From: Pratylenchus scribneri
Taxonomy: Eukaryota; Nematoda; Chromadorea; Rhabditida; Pratylenchidae
Assembly: GCA_030063045.1 (NCBI GenBank)
Contig: JAQSEB010000012.1
Location: 682,001 to 746,000 of the forward strand
DNA: 64,000 bases
Direction of reading: 5' to 3'
Below are positions 36,132 through 48,865 of this stretch, piece after piece. Each line of letters opens with the position of its first letter. Position 1 is the stretch's first letter. Made by a program: the position numbers and the translations under genes. Under the pieces are notes generated by a model. The model searched no databases, had not been told where the DNA came from, and saw only the letters and a program-made list of their open reading frames with translations.

Positions 36132-39100
36132 TAAAATTAAGAAAATAAATCAAATATAGAAAATAATTAAAATGAAGAAATTTAATTAATTAATCAATAA
36201 GTTAATGTGCAATCAGAAAATTTTTTATACAAATGTATGCCAAATTTTGTCGAAGAACAAAGAAGACAAGTATTTTGTACAATGTTGATATTAGTAAAAA
36301 ATAAAATTGAAATAAATTAACCTGAAAACTGTTACAAAATAATTGAGAAAAATAAAAATATAAATATATATTTATTAAATTATCGTGCAAATATGACATA
36401 CCCATTTTGTCTCTATTGCACAAAGCATTTGATGAATATGGATTACAAATTTTTAATTAATTATGGAAAAGAAATTAATTAAAATTAGGATTAAAATTTT
36501 TATTTATTAAAAAAAATATATTATTAACTTATTAAAAAAATAAAAAATGAATTGAGGAATTTTAAAAAAATCAAAATCATTATTATAATATTGGAATAGA
36601 ATTTCAATAATTCTTGAAAAAATAATCAACGAAAGTATAAAAATTGAAACTATTTAATAGAATTCTTGGAAGAAAAATTTTAAAAAATGTGGCCTTGTAA
36701 TTGAATGTGCTCTAATTATTGAGAGCAATTTATAAAAAATTTTAAATTTCGTTAACATATAAATATAATGAAATAAAAACATTAAATCATGATTATTTAA
36801 TTTTTATGAAAAATCAAAAATATACTATGAAAATTAATAATTTTTTAACTTATAAATATAAATAACTTTTTAAATAAATTCAAATTAAATTTATAGATAA
36901 AAATTTAAATGAATTATAAATAATAAAAAAAGTAATATGCATTAAAATAAATGATTAAGAGGTTTATAATATGAGAAAATTCGTGTATATCAATCCATTA
37001 TAAAATTTTGCGATTTTAAAAAGGTGCGCTATAAAGTAATGAATGAAAGATGTATTTCCGTTGCGATGCAACGTCTCGAAAACCTTATTCACATTTGTAA
37101 TTCTCTAAGTTATTTAAAAAGAATAAAATTTTAATATTAAAAATTATTACAAAAATGCATCCAAATTCTAAAATAATTTTTAATATTAATTATTCATAAA
37201 TTATAATTTAAAAAATATATATTTTTAGAAGGTTCTCCTTATACTGATAAGAAAGTAATCATATAAACGAATGGAACGAATAAAATAAATAATATATTTT
37301 TTGCAAAAAAAAATAGTCAAAAATGGAGTTAAGAATGGAAATGAAAGAATGAAGCTTGAAATGTAGCTTGAAGTATGGAGTTATGAATTTTCAATAAATT
37401 TTGTACCAGAAAAAGATATAAATATTTATAAATTAATCTATGAAAAAAGGATGAAAATAAAAATCAATTTAATTATTTTTATATCAAATAAATAAAAAAT
37501 TAAGCATTTATGAAATGAGAAATCATTAATAAAGTTTTCTGTAATAATGAAAATGATTTAAAATTTATCATCTTATATCTAATCAAAACAAAAAAAATCG
37601 AATTATAAATACTCAGAAAAATTTATTAAATTTTTTTATGAAATTGGCAAAATTCAAAAAGAAGGATATATATTTTATGATCCTATATCCAAATTAGGAC
37701 GGAAGGAAATTTTTGGCCATTGGAAAATTTATTGGATATATATATAAATGATGAAAACATTCCTTTTTCATCATTATTTAACTTAGTCCATTTTTCATTT
37801 TTATATTTAGAAAAATTAATTTATGATATTTTATGTTTCTAATCAATGATAATATGTAGTAAATTAAAATTAAAATGATGTAATAAAATGCATATACTTC
37901 AAAAAATTTAAATAAAAAATAGCGGAAATGAAATGAATGCCATAATATGTTAAATAAAAAAAAATATAAAAATATAATAATAAAATAAATTTTACGAATT
38001 ATTTGAATATCACAACAAATATAAAAATAAAATATAAAATTATATCTATTAATAATCTAGAAAATAGCATAAAATATATTCGAAATAACATTTAAATATA
38101 ATTTACAAGATTACTTTTCCTTCAAAAAAGACAACTCTTTGCATTTCGACATAGATGTAAATAATAAAGCTCTTTCAAGGAATTTTGAAAATTTTCATTT
38201 AAAAATACAATTAATTAAATTTATTTGTTAAGAAAATATTTAAAGAAAATCAAGGGTAAAAATAATGATTAATAATAAAAATGAATTATAAATAAATAAA
38301 AATTAAAATTTAGATGAATATATCAAATTTAAAAAAATTATAAATTTATTCAATTTTTAAAAAAAAAGTTTAATCGAATTTTAATAAATAATTAAAATAG
38401 AAAAATTATACTGTGCTTAGTAAAAAAATAACCCATAATATTTTTACAAATATAATTAATAATTTATAAAATAAATATATATTCAATTTAAAAATTTTGA
38501 ATATTGGAAATATTTTGTATTTATTATTTGCATGATATTAATCTTCTGCACCTTTTGTACATCCTGCACCTGCACCATTTGCATTTGCATCCAGCTTTAT
38601 TATACTTTAAAATGCAATTATATTAAAATGATTTTTTAAAGTTGAACATCATCCAAGAAAAATGTTAAAAATATTTTAAGCGAAATATATTGGCTTTTGA
38701 AAACAAAAAGCATAATGACAAGCTTATAATTAAAAATTCTAGAAGTTTCTTAATGAAAATAAATGATAAAAATAAAAATTTAAATTTTTAAAAAATGAGT
38801 TATTTATTAAAATGTCAACCAGAATTAAAAAATAAGATAGAGAGGCGCAACTTTGAAAATATTATAGATTCTTATATGACCATTATTTGTGAATAATAAT
38901 AATTAAATTAATTTTTAATTTATTTAAGAAAGAAAAAAAATGGAATCGACAGAAAAGTTACTCAAAAAGGTTAATAAAATTAGGCTGCACTGGATAAAAA
39001 TTGATGCTTCTAAAACTATGTCATTTCTGAACTAAATGAAATTAAATGAATATAATTTAACAGATATTAATTTGCTTTTGAAATAAAAAAAATTAGAATT

Positions 39101-42100
39101 AATTCAGTCTTTGAAAAATTAAAAATATACTTTAATATATTAAAAAAAATACTTAATTTTTACTTCATTATAAATCATTCGATTATGAAATGAATAATTA
39201 GAAAATTTTATAAAATAAATTAATTAAAAATTATCAAAATCAATTAAAAAATTAAAATCTATAATTGTTTAATTTATTTAAAATGAATTTATATCTTTAA
39301 ATTAAAAAAATTAAAAATGTTATAATTTTAAATTTAATTTGATTAAAAATATTTTTCAAATTCCGAAATAAATTAAAAAAAAAATATCCAAATATTCATT
39401 TAATTAATAATTTAAAATATCATAATGCCTACTTCAATAATTTTGGCATTCTAAAATGTCTATTCTATAATGAAATCGGATTTGCCAAAACACTATAAAT
39501 TATTAATGATTAAAATTAATAAAATAAATCGATTAATATATAAACAAAATGAAAATGTTCATAAAAAAATATATTATTATAAATATGCTTTTCAACAAAT
39601 TATTAATATATATTGTTTTATAAATATTGTCAAATTTTTATTAAAATTTTAAATATCCACCGGGATGGAAACCACCAGCAGCTAAAGATATGGTTTTCTT
39701 GAATCAAATAAAGGATATCAAAGGGAAAGACAAGTATAAAACAAAAATAATATAAATAATATAATATGAAAAAATTTTTATCAAACGAAAATAAAATAAT
39801 ATTAAAATTATATTCAAAGGAAAATATGAAAACGACGAACATTAGTTAAATGTTCATTTTCATCAAATGAGAGAAAATTTCTATAGACTTCGGACAATCT
39901 AATTTAACTTGAAAAAAAATAATAATAAATAAATAATATCAAAAATAATTAATATTGAAATAAAATTAAATCAGTCAATATTGTTCGTTAAAACTCAAAT
40001 TAGCCATTATTAGAGAAAAACAATAAGATCATAGACTAGAAAAAGATAAAAAAAATTAAAAAAATAAAATGTAAATTGAAAATATAAATATACAAGTTAC
40101 AATTTAAAATAAATAGAAAATTATCAGTAAAGAACATTTGAAAAAAAATCAGACACATTGATTTAATAATTTTATCGCAATTTTTTGGATTTAAAATCCC
40201 TTAAACAAATCTATAAAATACTGATGGAACCAGATATTATTTTGAAAAATTTTATTTATAAAAATACAAGTTGATAAATTATTAATAATAAAATTTCTTG
40301 ACAAAAATATTTTATAAAATAAATAAAATTATAATTCCCCTTTATATTTATCAATGTTTTTAAATTGTTACAAATGAAAACAAACAAAGATGAGTTATCG
40401 ATGTGGATTTTTTCAGGATGCTTATTATATAAGGATCGAAAATTTATAATTAATAATAATTCAATTTCAAATAAATTCGTATAATTAAATAAGATAACTA
40501 TTACTATTCTCGATAGGCGATTCTATAATTTGTACTTCTATTTAAATTAATATTTTTAATTCCCATTTGATAAATTAAATAGAATGATGTATTAATTTAA
40601 AACAAATTTTTATGATAATAAAGGACTCTATATATTTATCTCTTAATCTCCTATTGTATTTGTACAATTATGAGAATACCATTTCCCTCTGAACTTCATA
40701 AAAGCTAAAATAATTTTAAAAAAAATTTTTTGAAAATATTATGCCTCAAAGAATTAATAGAAATTATTGCAAATAAATATTTTTTATTCCAGAAAAATAA
40801 AAAGTTAAAGGAGTAATATATAACAATTTTAAAAATATCGTTTTTCGAACTGACTTAATAGTATTAATTCTTTCAAGATTATAATAAAAAAAAATGATCA
40901 AAATTATCATTCATAAGATATAAAACTGGATTAAAATAAAATTATTCATTAAAAAATAAAGATGAGCATTAAACTAAAATAACATATATAATATAAAATT
41001 ATAATTTTAGTAGGAATTTAATAAAATTATATTAATCAATTTCAGGAATTGCTGTATTGAATTCTATTTTTATACAGATTCCGATTTAAAATATATAAAA
41101 TCATTTTCATTATTTTCGAAATGATGGTTACATTTATAAAATGAATAAAAAAACTGCAAAAATAAAAATTAAGATTAATATAATTTATTTAAATTATAAA
41201 AGCTATAAAAATTTTATTTTTATAATATTCCTTTAATGTGTAATTAAAAATGGACTTAGCCATAAGCGCTGATGAACAATAAAATTAAATTTAAAATTTT
41301 ATCAAGCATATAATTTGTAGAAATTGATGGAGAATAATTCAAAATTTTTCAACCCAATCGAACAACTAAAATGTAAATAATAACGAAAAATGGTTGACCA
41401 TCGTTCAATAGAATCAACGATTATTTATTTCGGCATAATATAGATGCATCATTTACCAATCATAAATTTTATTTTTTAATGAATTTATCATTAATTTAAA
41501 TATTTAGAGAAATATTATAAATATAGAAAAAAAATGATTATAATGTGGGATAAAGGATATATTTAAAGCTAAAATTACATTTATATTTGTAAAAGAATTT
41601 TAAAAAAAATATAATTGATAGGAGTGTTGTAATTATAACAAAAAGAAGTAACATTTATGCATTTGGCTAAATAATTCAGGACTCATTTTTCCATTTTTTA
41701 TATTTCTAAATAATATAAAATACCAAAATTTGATTTTATTATGCAAATAAAATTAAGATAAAATTTTTAAATCAAGGTGAAATTTTTTTTAAAAAAATTA
41801 TAGGAAACATTTTATTAATAAAATGTTACTATAATATAAATGATAAAAGAAATATTTTTAAATTTAATAAAATAAAAAATTCAAATCATTAAAATAATAA
41901 GAAATAATCATTTTTTATAAATAGTAATAAAAATATGAATATGGTTTTTTTTATTAATTTAGTAACACTTCTCAAAATTTAAATAATAATTTTAATTCAT
42001 TATTAAATTTAAAATATTCTTAGATGCATACAATTAGAATTATTTATTTTTGTTGAAGTATACAATTTTTATCAATATGTAAATTTGTAAATTAGGACAG

Positions 42101-44545
42101 TTGGAAATGAAAAAATTATTATTTAAAAATTTATATAAAAATATTATTATCAGATTTTGAAACAAATTTTAGCATTTTAAATCATGAGATAGAAATATTT
42201 CATGAAAGTATTTAAAAAAATCAAAATTAATTTGTATTCTAGTCTATATATATTTAATAAATATATTTTTATAAAAATATCGAGAAATTTTAACAAAATT
42301 GACAAGAATGGATATCCTTATTTGCATGAATAACTGAGATATAATTTAAAAATTTTATTTTTAAAAATCATAAATTAAATTTAATTTAATAAATATATTA
42401 GAATAATAATGATGAAAAATTTTATTTTATAAAAGCATTAATTATTAAAGGTATTATATATTGTAAGTAATTTTAACAGATATCATTATATATTAAATAA
42501 ATACAAAAAATAAATTTAATTTATAAATGGAAAATCATATTTAATAAAAAAATATAATAAAAATTAATTCTTAATTTCAAAAATAAACTAACTAAGAAAA
42601 TTATCAAATACCATATAAAAATCAAATTTAAAAATTTGAATTTTAAAATATTTGTTTAATTTTTAATTATATAATGAAATCCATAATTAATTTAAAAATA
42701 AAAATGAATATTCATATTAAAATAAGAAAATTTTCCTATAAATTTAATATACAAATGCGCTTCATAAAATTGATCAACCATAATTCAAAAAAGAGAAATG
42801 AAATAAAGAGGAATGTACAAAAATGATTGAATTTATTTCATCTACATATAAGTTGAAATATTGTAATTTTTAAAGTTAATTAAAGTAAAATTTATGCTTT
42901 TGTTAGAGGTAATTTATTTTTTTTAATTAGTAAAATTGAAATTCTATTTTTATGAAAATTAAAATTTAAAATTTTTTTTAAAACAAAGCGAAATCAAAAA
43001 AAAAATTATTATATAAATACAAATTATATATTTAGTAATAAAAAATTGTATTAAATAAAAAAAATCTCAGCAAGCGAACATTGCCAAGGACGAATCATAT
43101 CTCGAATGCTATTCAAACGATATCAGCCAATTGTAACCAAAGACATTTTCACCAATGGCCTATATTAAATATAAATTATAATTAAATTAAAAAAATTTTA
43201 TAATTAAATTAATAAAAGAAATGTAAAAAATGAAATGCCATAAAATTTGTGAACAAGGCAATAATTTTAAATATATCCAAAAATTAAATATTCGCACAAA
43301 ATATTGTAGAAATTATAAAGTATCAAATGGAGTTATAAATTTAAAAAATTATTTTATATTATTTTTTAATGAAATAAAATTCTTATATAATATATTTTAT
43401 TAATTTTTATTAAAAATTTTAAGCTGTTATTAAATATAAAAAATAATATCAGAAAATACATATATATCATACCAAAGAATGCTTTGTTAATTTTTATAAA
43501 AATAACAAATTTAATTTTATCTAATTTAAAAAAAATTATTGTTTAATCTGAAATAAATTATTGAAATAAAATTAATAAAAAAAACTAAAATAAAAAGTAT
43601 AGGATTAATAAATATTTAAAATTCTGTTTAAAAATCAACATCAATTTACTATTAAAATAATGGGGAAGCTATGACTTAGATGTGGAATTGATCGGTTTTA
43701 TTAGCTCTCACATTTCAATGCACTTCCTACATTTGGCTGCAGAACACAAAAGCACTGCTAAATCACTGAAAATAGACAAAAATTTGTTAATAATATAAAT
43801 TATCTGTTAAACATTTAAAATTCTCTTGCATATTATTATTTAATAAATAAAAAATTAATTAGAAAAATTTGATTTCACTCAACCAAAATTTAACAGTATT
43901 AAATTATTGGAAAAATAAGAAAAAATTAATATTTTAAATTTATTTAAAAATATTAACCATAAAATGTGAAATAAATTTAAAATGTCAATAGAGTAGAGAG
44001 GACAAAATTAAAAATTTCAGCGACCACATCAAGAAACAAATTTCCGAAATATTACCCAATGGAACAAAAATTCAGGAAAACCACATTGAAAGAATGCCAA
44101 ATATATTTTTGAAAACCAGTCTCTCCTGAAGATACTTTGGTAATATTTAAGTTATTGGGATGATGATAATAAAAATTAGAAAAATTTGATAACACAAAAA
44201 GCGAAGGAAAACAATGAACAAATTAAAGTAATTAAATTTAAAAAAATTTTAACAATTATTTATATAAATATATTTTTTTTCAATTTAATTATAATAATCG
44301 AGTATATTAATATATATTAAAGGATAAAATAAAATAAAAAAGGAAAAATTTTATGAAACTATAAATGCAGCGATTTATATAATGAATAAATTTTAACTAA
44401 AATATTAACAAAAAAATTTATTAAATTAAATATTTTATATAATTATAATTATTAATGAATTAAAGTCCAATTACAAAAATTTATTTTAAATTTAAAAAAA
44501 AATTTTTCAATTTGGTTTTTTAAAATTTATTTTTAAAAAATAAAG
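36132..44545. other. Long AT-rich stretch, no identified gene
   Basis: Islands at about 37050-37110, 38540-38600, 38795-38896, 39420-39500, 39650-39745, 41380-41460, 43075-43170, 43660-43770 and 44020-44170. The 38795-38896 island is an ATG-to-TAA frame of 33 codons. The 39652-39750 island reads open on the plus strand with YPPGWKPPAAKDMVFLNQ. No BED zinc-finger exon for the downstream hAT gene and no CAGGGGTG left end were found here. Confidence 0.45.
38527..38591 (+). promoter_or_regulatory. Cluster of three ATTTGCAT octamers and TGCACC repeats
   Basis: ATTTGCAT occurs at 38527-38534 and twice, overlapping, in ATTTGCATTTGCAT (38578-38591). TGCACC occurs three times between 38548 and 38577. 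ATTTGCAT is the known POU-factor octamer. Function here is inference only. Confidence 0.25.
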
Positions 44546-46459
44546 CCCATGGGATCGAAATGGCGAAAAAACGATGGAGATAAATAAAAATATTATGGAA
44601 TTTATTGCTGTTGATCTTCAGCCTTTCTCTGTTGTGGAAAATATCGGCTTTCAAAGACTTATCCAAAATCTACAACCAAAATATAAAATTCCTAGCCGTT
44701 TTTATTTTACCCAAAAAATGTTACCAGAAATATATGGGAAAATAAAGGTTTGTTGCTAATTTTGAAATTGAAATTCAAAGGAAAATTTTTAGGATAGGAT
44801 AAAAACAGATTTACAAAAAACCGAATTTGTGAGCATTACGACGGATGCTTGGTCCTCAAGAGATGGAAGTCATTCACTTTTAAGTGTAACTGCCCATTTC
44901 TTGGAAAAAAAAAAACCAAAATTTGTTTTATTGGGAGCATTGCCAATAAAAGGTTCTTAAATTTATGAATAAATAATAAATAAATTAACTAGGACGACAT
45001 AATGCAGAAACATTCAAACATATTATTAAAACAGCCATGGAAGATTATGAATTAGAGGATAAACTATTTATTGTTTTGCGAGATGCAGCGGAAGTAATGA
45101 TTAAATGCTGTGATGATATTGGCTTGCGATCGATGGATTGCTTTAGCCACAAAATGAATCTGGTTTGATTATAAATGAAAATAAAAATATTAAAATTAAT
45201 AGGCAATTTGGGATGGCATGAAGGCTTTATATTCGGACAATGAATTGAATGATTTATTTGATAGAATAAAAAAATTTATTCGCAAAATTAGAAAATCATC
45301 AGCTCTAAAGGATGAATTTGAAAAGATCCAAGAATTGCTCGATATCGATCAGGTGGTATTGATAAAAGACATGGAAGTAAAAATTGTTTATTCTTATTGA
45401 ATTTAATGAGAAATTCAGGTGCGCTGGTCTTCAACATATAATATGTTGGAAAGATTCATTAGGAATTCTCAAGCAATTAAACTTTTGTGTGCCAAAGATT
45501 TGACATTGCCCAATTTCAGTCAAGATGATTGGAATAGCATCCAAGCCATAAAAACCGTAATTTATTTTTTTTCAACATTTTTTTGATTTTTATTTAGATT
45601 TTAACACCAATTTTCCAAGCAACAAATTTAGTTCAATCAAGAACTACGACAATTTCTACCATAATTCCTCTTTTTCGAGTGATCACCCATAATTTGGCAA
45701 AGCAAACTTTATATCCAAAAATTTCGGAGGCTATTGCAAATGGTTTGAAATCAAGAATGGCCGAAAAATTGGATGCGAGAGGAAATATCAAACGAATTGC
45801 TTGGGACGAAAATCGCGATTTAATTCTATCGACCATTTTGGATCCCCGTTTCAAATTAAATCCTTATTTGGATCCCCTTCGGCATGAAGAATATACAAAT
45901 TGGCTAATAAATGAAGCAGAAAAGCTTGGAGAATAGGCAAATTTAAAAATTTTTTATAATTACTTAGTATTTATTAAAGGATCGGCTTTCTGAAATATCT
46001 TTCCAAATTGAAAATACCCTGGAAACTGAGCAAATTTCAAATAATTTATTCGCAGAATTTGAGGAAGAAATGAATATTTCTGAATTTATTCCACCCTTGC
46101 CAACCACTTCCCAAATAAGTGCTCGTCAAAAGGCCGAAAATGAAGTTTTTTTTGTTCATTAAAATCAAATTAGATAATTTTCATAGGTTTTCGATTATTT
46201 GGATCCAAAAATGAAAAAGATTCCCATTGGAGGCGATCCATTCACATATTGGTCCGGGGAAAATGCCATCAAATGGCCATTGCTGTGCAAATTGGCTCAT
46301 AAATATTTCTCAGCACCGGCAACTTCCGCTGAAAGTGAGCGACTCTTTTCTACGGCCGGACAAATTTTGACCAATCTGAGGAAGAAATTATTGGTGGAAA
46401 ATGTGGAAAAACTCTTATTTTTACACCACAATTTGACTATTTACGATTTTGATTATTAA
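44546..46459 (+). pseudogene. hAT-family transposase (BED-type), N-terminally incomplete, one in-frame stop
   Basis: Eight exons: 44546-44747, 44793-44952, 44993-45162, 45203-45376, 45419-45556, 45598-45936, 45980-46144 and 46187-46459. Seven introns are 40-45 nt and the phases join. hAT transposases are nuclear enzymes that cut out and reinsert elements bearing short inverted repeats. Motifs in order over about 538 residues: IMEFIAVDLQPFSVVE (near residue 25), SITTDAWSSRDGSHSLLS with the first conserved Asp (about 80), RDAA where families usually have RDNA/TDNA (about 150), VRWSSTYNMLERF (about 236), ILDPRFKL (about 370), and the C-terminal dimerisation segment AHKYFSAPATSAESERLFS (about 480), then a TAA at 46457. 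Exon 1 opens at an acceptor (AATAAAG), so the BED zinc-finger exon(s) should lie upstream but were not found. TAG at 45934-45936 interrupts the frame just before a GC donor, so the copy is probably inactive. A host-domesticated hAT gene is less likely because the 3' transposon end is still attached. Confidence 0.93.
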
Positions 46460-46582
46460 TTTTGCAAAAACAATTTGAACATTTACTATTTTGATTATTC
46501 ACTTATTATTTTGCACAACAATTTACCATTTTTATTTATTTCTAAATAAAAATTTTTTACTAAAAATTAAATTTTTTTAAAA

Positions 46583-46727
46583 TTCTCGTCTCGTTTCGTC
46601 TCGGCCTCGTAATTCTCGTGTTTTTTAGGCAATTTCGTCTCGCCAAAATTCTCGTCTCGCGATTTTTGAAAATTTCGTATCGTCCAAAATTCTCGTCTCG
46701 TGTTTTTCGAGACGAGCAACACCCCTG
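46583..46727 (+). repeat. hAT 3' subterminal repeats and terminal inverted repeat
   Basis: TCTCGTCTCG-type words (AATTCTCGTCTCG, TTTCGTCTCG, AAAATTCTCGTCTCG) recur at least five times and end in a local foldback, CTCGT-GTTTTTCG-ACGAG. The final CAACACCCCTG is the terminal inverted repeat. Repeated short motifs near the ends are typical binding sites for hAT BED-domain transposases. Here they lie on a sharp GC rise against AT-rich flanks. Confidence 0.8.
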
Positions 46728-46735
46728 ATAAATAT

Positions 46736-48731
46736 ATCATCAATAATATATAATAAAAAAAATTATTTTATTTCATTGCCTATTATTTCTAATAATCAAA
46801 TTTAATTAATAAATTTAATAATTCAGATTAAAAATAATAATGAATAATAAAGATTTAAATATATTTTTAGGATTAATTCATGCGCCTTATAATGATGAAA
46901 TCAAAAATGAAGTTACAACTTAGTTAAAAAATATTTTTATCAATTAATAATACTTATTTTAAATATGGATAGAGATTGATGGTCAGTAATTAAAATAAAT
47001 TTTTAAATTTTATAAAGAAGTAAAAATATAAAAAAAGAATAAAAAATTCATATAATATAATATAAAAATTTCAAAATAAAATCAAATAATATCAAAGAGC
47101 AAATAATGAGTGGCGACCTAGAAAGCGAATTTTTTTCAACTCTCACACACTCTCCAATTCTCTATATATTTAAATCTATTTCTGAAGCCGAATGGCGGCC
47201 TAATATTAAAAAATAGAAATAAAAATTCAGAAGCTGAAATTTAAACAATTAACAAAATTGTTTTTTTAAGAAATATATATAAATTTTTAGAAAATATCTA
47301 AAATATATTCCTGATATAGAGTCATTTCGTCTGAAAAAAATGGGGTCAAGCCAGGGAAGTTACCGAGCTATATATACGCCAACGAATTTTAATGGTTTAA
47401 AATTTTTTAAATGTATAAAAAACTAAAATTTTATCATTTAAATTCTTTTATTTGCTCTCATCAAAAGAAATGTTGCCTTATTTAATTTGATTATCTATTT
47501 TGTTTTATTAAATTTCATCGAAAATTTGTTAAATTTGTTTTGTTTTATTAAAATTATCATTTCTGGCTTTTAAAATTTTGATAAAATTTGTTTAAACAAT
47601 AAATATAAATTATTTATTTTACCAAAAAATTCATTGGGGATTGTTGAAAAGGAAGATCGCAAAATGAAAGATTAAATCAAATATAAAATTTAATAAAATA
47701 AAAAATTTGATAAAATAAAATTTGATAAAATAAAAAATTTGATAAAATAAAAAATAAAAAATTAAATATAATGACTAAATTGAAGAAAAAACGATTTCGA
47801 AGAGAAAAAAATTTATAATTTTTAATGATAAAATTATAATTTTTTATAAATCTCTTTTGTATATATAAATGTAACTTTAGAATTTATACATTCAATTCTA
47901 ATTGTTTTATGGAAATTAGTCCTTAACACTTCAAAATAGCGTATTATCCTAAGAATTTTGAAAAATAACAAGCTATCATCAATCAATTTTGTTTTATTAT
48001 TTTTATATGACAATGTGTTGACTCTTTTTAAAAATAAAATATAAAATATGCACAATTTTAATTTTCTGTTAATTAATTAGATATCGAAATTGATTTCTGA
48101 TAATAATTGATAACGAAATTCATAAAAAAATAAATAAATTATTGACTATAATAGCAAAAAATAATTTTAAAAGAATTTTTTATTAAAAAAAATTAAATTA
48201 AATAAAGAAAAAAATTGTTAGAAAAGGAAGAAAACTTTGAAAAAATAAAAAGTCAAAAAATCTAATATTTGAAATTTCAATTAGGAAAAAAATTAATTTA
48301 TAAATAAAATTTATAAAAAAATAATTCACGAAATATAAAAAAGAAAAATTTTTTTTATAATTAGAAATTATTCGAATCCAATGAATCAATTATTTTTTTT
48401 TTCATAAAATTAAAGAAACCAATTAAAATATTTTAAATTTACATTTGAAAAGAAAAATCTGAATTAAAAATAATTTACATATTTTTATAAAATGCTCATT
48501 ACTATAAAAATTAAAAATACTGATATGAAAATAAATTTTTATAAGTATAATTACAGTTGAAGTTTTCATAAAAAATTATTGTCGTCCAATCTTACAATTA
48601 GAAACGTAGCTGCTGATGGACAAATAATAGAATGAATAATATTTATATTAATTTCATTTTCAAGGAATGATTCAATCAGAAATTTACTTAAAATAAACAT
48701 TAAAAATATTCTTAAACATTTTTTTATTCAG
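46736..48731. other. AT-rich stretch with two coding-like islands
   Basis: At 47106-47216 an ATG-to-TAG frame of 36 codons begins MSGDLESEFFSTLTHSP. At 47291-47392 a frame follows the acceptor-like AAATTTTTAG and reads through KMGSSQGSYRAIYTPTNF to a possible GTTTAA donor. The first has no GT donor before its stop, so the two cannot simply be spliced together. At 47685-47765 there is an AAAATTTGATAAAAT tandem repeat. No product was recognised. Confidence 0.35.
47685..47765. repeat. Short tandem repeat, AAAATTTGATAAAATAA units
   Basis: About four imperfect units of 15-17 bp (AAAATTTGATAAAAT, spaced by AA or AAA) in a row. It is a simple AT-rich microsatellite-like expansion. Confidence 0.7.
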
Positions 48732-48865
48732 CCAACAACAACTAACACAAAACCAAATGGATCAAAAGAAACCAAAATAAGAGACAAAGAAACACAGCCC
48801 ACTATTATATTGAGGAAACCATGGGCAAGGGAAAATCCGCTTAAACATCTATACAAGAACAAAGT
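48732..48865 (+). CDS. Strong candidate internal exon, unknown protein
   Basis: The segment is preceded by a textbook 3' splice site (CATTTTTTTATTCAG ending at 48731) and followed by a consensus donor GTAAGTATT at 48866. Of the three plus frames only one is open: 44 codons plus two bases, starting at phase 0. The peptide is rich in T, K, P, E and R and almost free of F and I. It includes KETKIRDKETQP and LRKPWARENPLKHLYKNK, quite unlike chance translations here. The phase-2 end joins cleanly to the candidate exon at 50260. The protein family is not recognised; the N-terminal half looks disordered and basic. The minus-strand frame across the same interval is a shadow of it. Confidence 0.45.

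Larger units (their letters stand above)
44546..46727 (+). mobile_element. hAT DNA transposon, 3' part with terminal repeat; 5' end not found
   Basis: The transposase frame is followed 268 bp later by ACACCCCTG ending at 46727, the reverse complement of the hAT-type terminus CAGGGGTG. The next eight bases, ATAAATAT (46728-46735), would be the right target duplication. I found no CAGGGGTG preceded by ATAAATAT between 36 kb and 44.5 kb, so the left end is lost, too diverged, or outside the window. Confidence 0.85.

Noticed and set aside
45633..45854. Minus-strand 73-codon frame
   Set aside because: Lies opposite exon 6 of the hAT transposase and is its shadow.
45598..45936. Alternative genetic code reading TAG as Gln in the hAT gene
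   Set aside because: Only one TAG occurs in the assembled exons and the gene ends at TAA where the family's C-terminus ends, so a point mutation is simpler.
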